A stretch of 64,000 nt of DNA from Micromonosporaceae bacterium KJ-029 (GTDB lineage Bacteria; Actinomycetota; Actinomycetes; Mycobacteriales; Micromonosporaceae), in contig BIFP01000011.1 in NCBI GenBank assembly GCA_005402585.1, forward strand, positions 87,623 through 151,622, given 5' to 3'. Shown piece after piece: positions 59,300 through 64,000 of the stretch. Under the pieces are notes generated by a model. It was not told where the DNA came from and made no database searches. It worked only from the letters and a program-made list of their open reading frames with translations. Positions within the stretch are counted from its first letter, which is position 1, and each line of letters opens with the position of its first letter. The translations under genes and the position numbers were made by a program.

Positions 59300-60058
59300 A
59301 TGGCGAACGAACGGCTGCGCGATGCCATCCTGCGAAACGGCCTGACTCCGGTCGCGGTGGCCGAGCGGATCGGCGTCGACCCGAAGACGGTGGAACGGTG
59401 GATCACGCAGGACCGCACGCCGTATCCACGCCATCAACACGCCATTGCGGCGATGGTGCGAATGGACGTGCCATACCTGTGGCCGAGATCCGTGACGCCG
59501 GAGAAGGCGTCGAGAATCGGCCAGAGCGAGATGGTTCAGCTCTACACCCGTCGCTCATCGGTGCCGTACGACCTGTGGCACCAACTAATCGAGCGGGCCG
59601 AGAAGCGGATTGACGTGCTCGCATATGCCGGACTCTTCCTGCTGGAGCAGGACCCGAGACTTATCGACACCTTGCGTCAAAAGGCTGTTGATGGAGTCGA
59701 GGTGACCATTTTGCTCGGTGACCCGACAAGCGCCGCGATCGAACGGAGAAGCGTCGAGGAAGGCGGACCCGGAGTCATGGCCGCAAAGATCCGTCAGGTT
59801 GAGCAGTACTACAACCGACTGAAAGGCGTGGGCAGGGTCAAGGTGCTCTACCACGACACGACGCTGTACAACTCGATCTATCGCTTCGACGACGAGATGC
59901 TCGTGAACATGCACGTACTCGGCATCCCGGCACCACACGCGCCCGTGATGCACCTGCGCAAGCTCAACGGCGGAGACCTGTTCCGCACCTACTCCGACAG
60001 CTTCGACAGGGTCCTCCACGCATCGAAAGCGCAGCCAGGCGGTGTGGTGGCACCCTAG
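59300..60058 (+). CDS. XRE-type regulator with PLD-like (DUF5919) domain
   Basis: A 252-aa protein. Residues 1-60 are a helix-turn-helix (MANERLRDAILRNGLTPVAV, RIGVDPKTVERWI). The rest resembles the phospholipase-D-like DUF5919 fold (LIERAEKRIDVLAYAGLFLL, KAVDGVEVTILLGDPTSAA, VKVLYHDTTLYNSIYRFDD), with no full HKD catalytic motif, so probably a sensor. Together with the Nudix gene downstream it occupies the control position held by korSA-pif in pSAM2. ATG 59300 follows GAGGAGG. Confidence 0.85.
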   Translation: MANERLRDAILRNGLTPVAVAERIGVDPKTVERWITQDRTPYPRHQHAIAAMVRMDVPYLWPRSVTPEKASRIGQSEMVQLYTRRSSVPYDLWHQLIERAEKRIDVLAYAGLFLLEQDPRLIDTLRQKAVDGVEVTILLGDPTSAAIERRSVEEGGPGVMAAKIRQVEQYYNRLKGVGRVKVLYHDTTLYNSIYRFDDEMLVNMHVLGIPAPHAPVMHLRKLNGGDLFRTYSDSFDRVLHASKAQPGGVVAP

Positions 60059-60062
60059 GCAC

Positions 60063-60533
60063 ATGACAAGGACCGAGCACTACCACGACCCGAACGCGCC
60101 GAAGGCCAACAGCATCGTCGTGGCCGTCTCCGTCTTCGTCCGCGACAAGCAGGGGCGCGTGCTGCTCATCCAGCGCACCGACAACGGCCTTTGGTCCCTG
60201 CCCGGAGGTGGGCAGGAGATCGGCGAGTCAGTCGCCGAGACAGCGGCCCGGGAGACCTACGAGGAGACTGGCATCGCGGTCGAGGTGACCGGCATCGTCG
60301 GCGTCTATTCCGACCCCGGCCACGTAGTCGCCTACTCAGACGGCGAGGTACGACAGCAGTTCTCGCTCTGCTTCCGCGCCGTACCCGTCAGCGGCACCCC
60401 GACCCCGAGCGAAGAGTCAAGCGACGTCCGGTGGGTAGCTCGCGACGAGCTGGCCGCGTACGACATTCACCCGTCGACCCTGCTCCGCATCACCCACGGC
60501 TACGAGGAGCGTCCGCAGCCCTACATCGGCTGA
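60063..60533 (+). CDS. Nudix hydrolase, Pif-like
   Basis: A 156-aa Nudix protein. The Nudix box is GGGQEIGESVAETAARETYE followed by ETGI. In pSAM2 the Nudix protein Pif prevents redundant transfer between element-carrying cells, and this gene has the same place beside the regulator. ATG 60063 is 5 nt after the XRE stop; a GTG at 60042 would overlap that gene. Its 3' end overlaps the convergent HD gene by 13 nt. Nucleotide-pool or signal-nucleotide hydrolysis is an alternative role. Confidence 0.85.
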   Translation: MTRTEHYHDPNAPKANSIVVAVSVFVRDKQGRVLLIQRTDNGLWSLPGGGQEIGESVAETAARETYEETGIAVEVTGIVGVYSDPGHVVAYSDGEVRQQFSLCFRAVPVSGTPTPSEESSDVRWVARDELAAYDIHPSTLLRITHGYEERPQPYIG

Positions 60534-61090
60534 CGAATAACGCTGCTGGCGAGCCGGCGTTGGGTCCGCTGCACAGCGGCGACCATCTCCGGCTCTGCCC
60601 GACCGATGAACCGGGTCACCAAGTGCTCCGGCCCGTACCGCGACCGAATCTCCGCCAGCCGCTCCAAGACCTCGAAGTCCTGCCCGTCCGGCCCGGTCGT
60701 CATGTCCGAGAAGCAGAGCGCATCGGTCACTGCCGTCTCTTCCCGAGGGAACTCGACGGCCAGGACCTCACCGAGCCCACGTTCCTCGGCCTCCAGCCAC
60801 GCGCAGGAGTGATGAGCCACTAGAGCGGCGATCCGCTCGTCATGCCCCTCACGCCGCAGCCAGCGGCCACCATCGAGCGAGTGAAAGCCCGTGTCGACCA
60901 GGTCGGGGCTGTAGCCCACGTCATGCAGCCACGCCGACGCCACCAGAACGTCACGATCCTCGACCGGCACCGCCGCACTGATCCGGTCCGCCTTTGCAGC
61001 GACCGCCTGGACGTGACTCCAACGACGTGGCAACGGCCTCTCAAGCAGGTGTCGCGCAACTTCCCGTGCGGCATCGACGAGGGCAACCAT
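60521..61090 (-). CDS. HD-domain phosphohydrolase
   Basis: A 189-aa protein. HD-domain residues: His in RRWSHVQAVAAKA, HD in SAWLHDVGYSPDL, His in GFHSLDGGRWL and HHSCAW. HD enzymes hydrolyse phosphate esters of nucleotides. ATG 61090 (MVALVDAAREVARHL) is preferred over upstream starts. It is convergent with the Nudix gene and overlaps it, a common pairing in AICEs. The substrate is unknown. Confidence 0.83.
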   Translation of the reverse strand: MVALVDAAREVARHLLERPLPRRWSHVQAVAAKADRISAAVPVEDRDVLVASAWLHDVGYSPDLVDTGFHSLDGGRWLRREGHDERIAALVAHHSCAWLEAEERGLGEVLAVEFPREETAVTDALCFSDMTTGPDGQDFEVLERLAEIRSRYGPEHLVTRFIGRAEPEMVAAVQRTQRRLASSVIRQPM

Positions 61091-62006
61091 GCCGCCCAGG
61101 GTACGGAGCGGCGCCAGACCGCACCATCCCGTGACAGCCAGTCGACGGCACAAGGCCGGCCGGCAGCCGGCGAAGTGGTTCAAAGTTTCTGTACGTCTTC
61201 AAGGCGGCCCGCAACGGGCCGCACGCGCCGCCGCCTGGGCGCGCGCCGGCCGCTGCCGCTGTCGCTCTGCGGCCGTCACGCCTGACGCCCGGCGGCTGGC
61301 GCGGAGAGCGGAAAGCCCGGGGCCGCCGCAGACGGATCGGTGTGAGAGTGGTGGAGGTTCGCCGCCGGCAGCCGGCCGCGCCGCGCCCGAGCGACGCGGC
61401 GCAGGGAAGGGCACGCCGGGTCCGCGCGCGCGGGTCGCGGTGGCGGACCGGTGGCGGTTACTGCGCCTCCGGCGGGGGCGCTCGGGCTCCGAGATGGCGC
61501 GACAACCCGGGCGGCTTGCGGTCCGTGGGTGGTCGCGCAGGGCCATCCCGCCAGCCGACGACCCGGGCGAGCCGAGCAGACCACCGCCCGACCCGCCAGC
61601 GTCCGTACGAGCCGTCAAGGTCCGCTTGACATGGCGGGCCGGGCGGCGGCCCGCTCCCCAGACGGGCGGGTCGACGGCAGACGGGATGGCGTCCAGTCGG
61701 CTGTTGGCGAAAACCGAAGTTTTGGCCTTCATAATTAGGATCGCGACTCTTTTAATTTTAGACAGTCTAGAAAGCCCTCGCCGCAAATCGCGCGCACTCC
61801 ACCACGCGCATCGAGCCGGAGGTCCGCAAACGCAATCTGAGGGCGTTGTGCCTGGTCGGAGGCACCTAGCATTGATGTGAATTAATGGGATGCTTGCTGC
61901 TGGGCGCACCCTGGCGTACGGTGGAATCGGATCGGTTCAGCGCCTAAGGAATTACTTTCCCGCGCTTTCAGGAGAACTCTTATAGGTGTTTTGATTTGGA
62001 GAAATT
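61091..62006. other. Long region without a convincing gene
   Basis: About 900 bp. The first half (61130-61720) is extremely GC-rich; open frames on both strands overlap each other and have no Shine-Dalgarno or protein-like pattern. It contains the hairpin GCGGCCCG-CAA-CGGGCCGC (61204-61222). From about 61725 the DNA changes abruptly to A+T-rich (CATAATTAGGATCGCGACTC, TTTTAATTTTAGACAGTC). It could hold a transfer locus, replication origin or promoters; nothing proves this. Confidence 0.5.
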
Positions 62007-62168
62007 ATGGAATCAGGCAGAAGGTTAGACGATAATCGCCGGCAAGACTATTGCCCGCTGGCCCAGGAAGAATTTGCAAGTGAGGTCGTCGGAGCAAGGC
62101 GTGTGTGCTGTCGCTGCGGAAGACGGTGGCCGCACCGCCGGCGACGCAAGCCGTTTTGGGTTGGGTGA
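62007..62168 (+). CDS. Mini-ORF with TTA codon, hypothetical
   Basis: A 53-aa ORF, start ATG after TTTGGAGAAATT. The product begins MESGRRLDDNRRQDYCPLAQ and has VCCRCGRRWPHRRRRKPFW, a possible zinc site with a very basic end. It uses A/T-ending codons and a TTA leucine codon (rare, bldA-dependent in Streptomyces), unlike its neighbours. The stop lies inside a repeat shared with 63666-63687. Weak evidence; it could be non-coding. Confidence 0.3.
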   Translation: MESGRRLDDNRRQDYCPLAQEEFASEVVGARRVCCRCGRRWPHRRRRKPFWVG

Positions 62169-62186
62169 CTAACTGGGTAACGACCG
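62165..62186 (+). repeat. Direct repeat starting at a stop codon, copy 1
   Basis: GTGACTAACTG followed by GGTAACGACCG; 20 of 22 positions match 63666-63687. In both copies the TGA in GTGAC is the stop codon of the upstream ORF. Confidence 0.6.
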
Positions 62187-62353
62187 ACTTGGACGAAGCC
62201 CAGTGCACCGCCACAACTCGCGCAGTTATCGACTGCTAGGCATTCGTTCGGGACGAAGGGGTCAAGCTCCGCCAGCAGGCGGCCGGCGGAGCTTGCCATC
62301 CATAGGAGCATGGGATGGCTGAGGGGCGAGCGGAGCGTTTTGGTTTCGTAGGT

Positions 62354-63019
62354 CTATGTGGGACGACGCCTCAGGCTGGCCCGATCTGGCCTGTAGAACT
62401 TGACCGCCACGTGGCGGATGGGGCTAACGAGCTGCACTCCGGGTAGTTGAACCTTGATCTCGTGACCCGAAAACATGGCATACTGCCGAAAAGTGGCACC
62501 CTTATCGTCGGCAAGAAGTACCCGAATAGAGATAGAGGACCCCGCCGGGAATAGGAATGGTTCCACTGCGATCACTCCGGCGTCTTTATCGATTTCGATT
62601 TTTGGCCGAGGTGCGTTGCTGTCCGCAAATTCTAAGTTCAGGACGTTCAATATGCGCCCATCGATCTTAATTTCCAGTGCGCGCCCCTCCTCGAAGTCTG
62701 ATGAGACGAAATCCTTTCGGCAGTGGTTCTTGAGCCTGACCTCGGCTGTGAGTGCTCCTTGGAGGCGTTCATCGTTGTAGACGACGCCAAGCCCTGCCTG
62801 TCGTAGGCTCTCGTCGGTGATTGGGATGACTTTGGACTGCCAGCGCAGGACTCGCTTGGGCCGAGACGCTCGGTAGGTCACGAAGGCCGCGACCACGATG
62901 GCGACCAGGGCGATGATGCCCATAGCTACGGTGAGCCAGAACCCGCCGACCTCCGTCCACTTCGGCGGCTCTACGGGATCAGGGGCGGTGGGGTGGGGGA
63001 CCAAGAGGAGGTTGATCAC
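62354..63019 (-). CDS. Single-pass membrane protein, hypothetical
   Basis: A 221-aa protein. One membrane helix lies near the N-terminus (FWLTVAMGIIALVAIVVAAF, residues about 28-48), followed by a cytoplasmic beta-rich domain (ALTAEVRLKNHCRKDFVSSD, GRALEIKIDGRILNVLNLEF, FPAGSSISIRVLLADDKG) with no recognised family. Codon use is less GC-biased than in the core genome, consistent with recent acquisition. GTG 63019 is the start. The 19-bp repeat GACAGCAACGGTGACAGCA lies 30 bp upstream. It may be cargo, for example a surface or defence-associated sensor, but that is speculation. Confidence 0.65.
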   Translation of the reverse strand: MINLLLVPHPTAPDPVEPPKWTEVGGFWLTVAMGIIALVAIVVAAFVTYRASRPKRVLRWQSKVIPITDESLRQAGLGVVYNDERLQGALTAEVRLKNHCRKDFVSSDFEEGRALEIKIDGRILNVLNLEFADSNAPRPKIEIDKDAGVIAVEPFLFPAGSSISIRVLLADDKGATFRQYAMFSGHEIKVQLPGVQLVSPIRHVAVKFYRPDRASLRRRPT

Positions 63020-63048
63020 GGACGGTTATCCTACCGATGCTGCGATCG

Positions 63049-63067
63049 ACAGCAACGGTGACAGCAG
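63049..63067. repeat. Second copy of the integrase-side 19-bp repeat
   Basis: GACAGCAACGGTGACAGCA, identical and in the same orientation to 50045-50063 beside the integrase. The two copies are 13,004 bp apart and bracket all recognised AICE genes. Confidence 0.65.
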
Positions 63068-63255
63068 CAGGGCCGGACGTGGAAGGTCGGAGACAGAGGG
63101 CGGCGGATCAACGCACGATGCCAGAGACGCACGCGGACTGAGCCGGACGGAGCGCCGAGTACCTACAAGCGAGCGATCTTCTTGCGCTACCCTGTCGGAC
63201 TTGCGACATGCGCGGCTTGGTCCCTGACGAGTTGACCCCTCGCTAGGTTGGCCTG

Positions 63256-63669
63256 ATGGAGACCGCCCCGCTTGACCACCCCGACGTTCGACTACTACTC
63301 GATCTGCTTGCAATGGCTCCGCCGGCTCGCCAGCTCGACCGGAGCGAGTTCTGGGCAGACTACGCACGCGCCCACCCGAGAGCGTGGTCGGACGAGTCCT
63401 ACATTATGGAGAAGCTCGACGTCTGGCCGCGCATGCTTTGGGAGCGGAACGGCTGGGATGACGTGCTACGGCTCGCGGCCTACTGCCTCATGTTCTTCGA
63501 CGTTGAGGAGCACGAGAAGCTTTGCGTGATGATGGACCGGGTCGCCGGGGCGGAGCTGGCACCGTCCGAGCCTGGCGCAGTGGGCCGGCGATGGCTTCGG
63601 TCGATCAACGAGACCGCGTGGCGGCTGTACGTGACGGCGGAGGCCCAGGGGCGGCGCAGTGGCGAGTGA
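63256..63669 (+). CDS. Hypothetical protein
   Basis: A 137-aa all-alpha protein of no recognised family (HPDVRLLLDLLAMAPPARQL, ESYIMEKLDVWPRMLWERNG, LRLAAYCLMFFDVEEHEKL, RWLRSINETAWRLYVTAEAQ). High G/C in third positions supports coding; the Shine-Dalgarno is weak. The stop codon is the TGA of the repeat at 63666-63687. No neighbour gives a clue to function. Confidence 0.6.
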   Translation: METAPLDHPDVRLLLDLLAMAPPARQLDRSEFWADYARAHPRAWSDESYIMEKLDVWPRMLWERNGWDDVLRLAAYCLMFFDVEEHEKLCVMMDRVAGAELAPSEPGAVGRRWLRSINETAWRLYVTAEAQGRRSGE

Positions 63670-63687
63670 CTAACTGAGTGACGACCG
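63666..63687 (+). repeat. Direct repeat starting at a stop codon, copy 2
   Basis: GTGACTAACTG followed by AGTGACGACCG, 20 of 22 identical to 62165-62186 and in the same register relative to the upstream stop codon. Confidence 0.6.
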
Positions 63688-63796
63688 CCACGAGCGACAG
63701 TGGACGTCCACGGACTAGGGCGGACTAGCACGCTGGTAGACGTGCTTGACGACACAGGTCAACGCGCCGTGTTTGTTGCCTGGGGGTCAAGGAGTC

Positions 63797-63814
63797 TGCC
63801 GGGGCACACACGGG
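63797..63814. repeat. Short tandem GGGGCACA-type repeat
   Basis: GGGGCACACACGGGGCAC has two GGGGCAC units 11 bp apart in a stretch (63670-63938) where I see no convincing gene. Such doublets are similar in style to the repeats beside the integrase, so an attachment or integrase-binding region is conceivable. Confidence 0.3.
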
Positions 63815-63938
63815 GCACAAGACAGCGTGAACGTCGGCAACCAGCCATCAACGACGTGAGCCCAGGAGCGAGCGTGAGCAGCGCGCCGACCAGGCCGCCG
63901 CAGGTCAGTGTCAAGCCCCGGGTTTGATGGAGAGTTGG

Positions 63939-64000
63939 TTAGCTGGTTTTCAGGGGTGCGGTGACCGGGTGGGTCATCGCGTGTAGTGCCTCGTGTTCGG
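63939..64000 (-). CDS. C-terminal end of a gene entering from the right edge
   Basis: A minus-strand open frame ends at TAA (63941-63939); the visible residues read EHEALHAMTHPVTAPLKTS. A palindromic CAAGCCCCGGGTTTG lies 14 bp past the stop. It could be the 3' end of a transposase or any other gene; too little is visible to tell. Confidence 0.35.
   Translation of the reverse strand, partial: EHEALHAMTHPVTAPLKTS

Larger units (their letters stand above)
50007..63100. mobile_element. Integrated actinomycete conjugative element (AICE, pSAM2-like)
   Basis: The block starting at the tRNA-Val 3' end carries the full AICE set: tyrosine integrase, excisionase, RepSA-type HUH initiator, DUF2637 membrane protein, FtsK/TraSA-like translocase, SCO3933-type regulator and an XRE/Nudix (Pif-like) control pair. 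Such elements excise, replicate by rolling circle and transfer double-stranded DNA. The left border is set by the tRNA. I found no repeat of the tRNA 3' end at the right, so the right limit given is only a guess, chosen near the second GACAGCAACGGTGACAGCA copy; the element may continue past the window. Confidence 0.8.

Noticed and set aside
61089..61909. Overlapping ORFs of 263 (plus) and 236 (minus) codons
   Set aside because: They cover the same GC-rich stretch on opposite strands, lack ribosome-binding sites and known motifs, and run into AT-rich DNA. Kept only as a region without a convincing gene.
62048..62311. 87-codon minus-strand ORF with a CASCGG motif
   Set aside because: No Shine-Dalgarno, overlaps the mini-ORF on the other strand, and the Cys motif alone is weak evidence.
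63160..63190. CTACAAGCGAG resembling the tRNA-Val anticodon arm, considered as attR
   Set aside because: Only about 10 bp match, with no similarity to the T arm or acceptor end that an AICE attachment core would include.
63700..63927. 75-codon plus-strand ORF near the right edge
   Set aside because: No ribosome-binding site and no protein-like pattern; it overlaps short repeats and probably is non-coding.
1..64000. CRISPR array, rRNA operon or secondary-metabolite synthase cluster
   Set aside because: No regularly spaced repeats, no rRNA-like sequence, and no PKS, NRPS or similar large enzymes were seen; the only ketosynthases are FabF and FabH of primary metabolism.

Overview
The window comes from a very GC-rich actinomycete, most likely Micromonospora or a close relative in the Micromonosporaceae. 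Evidence for this is the strong G/C third-position bias with GTG starts, the actinobacterial order fasR-fabD-fabH-acpP-fabF-accD, the run aceE ... DUF3052-peroxiredoxin, a c-di-AMP riboswitch in front of a coiled-coil cell-wall protein, and five dispersed GGGGCCC/GTTAAC palindromes of the kind I associate with Micromonospora intergenic DNA. The genus is inference.

Region 1 (1-26 kb) is chromosomal housekeeping and accessory DNA. In order: the N-terminal part of an L,D-transpeptidase; a secreted alpha-amylase with a candidate LacI/MalR-type operator; a two-gene redox unit (ferric-reductase-like haem membrane protein plus NuoF-like flavoprotein fused to a ferredoxin); serS; an unusual MerR-sliding clamp fusion; a saccharopine-dehydrogenase-like reductase; a large LuxR/LAL regulator; DsbA-like and BON proteins; a probable cellulase remnant (CBM2 only) behind a near-perfect CebR box; small envelope proteins; a STAS protein; the riboswitch-controlled cell-wall protein; a CDF metal exporter; a HelR/HelD-type helicase; a hydrolase; carbonic anhydrase; DUF3145; and a GH3 lipoprotein.

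Region 2 (26.5-50 kb) holds a lipoprotein and MerR pair, the type II fatty acid synthesis operon with its PucR/FasR-type regulator (FabD carries a degenerate lipoyl-like tail), small membrane proteins, CopC, gltX, a sugar-type MFS transporter coupled to a GH1 beta-glucosidase, aceE, YjbQ, MarR, a fused E1 alpha/beta dehydrogenase with a long low-complexity insert, DUF3052, peroxiredoxin and tRNA-Val(TAC).

Region 3 (about 50.0-63.1 kb or beyond) is an integrated actinomycete integrative and conjugative element (AICE, pSAM2-like) abutting the 3' end of tRNA-Val. It has a tyrosine integrase, excisionase, RepSA-like HUH replication initiator, a chain of small Cys-rich or zinc proteins with overlapping start and stop codons, a DUF2637 membrane protein, a compact FtsK/TraSA-like translocase, further membrane proteins, an SCO3933-type regulator, and a divergent XRE-PLD plus Nudix (Pif-like) pair. 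An HD protein and an atypical cargo zone follow (GC-rich non-coding DNA, then unusually AT-rich DNA with a TTA-containing mini-ORF). The matching right attachment site is not visible, so the right border is open. A truncated CDS enters from the right edge.

The genes in each block fit together functionally. FabD, FabH, ACP, FabF and AccD make and extend malonyl-ACP under a FasR-type activator, and AceE supplies acetyl-CoA. The amylase, GH1, GH3 and CBM2 genes point to polysaccharide use. The AICE genes provide integration, excision, replication, transfer and immunity.
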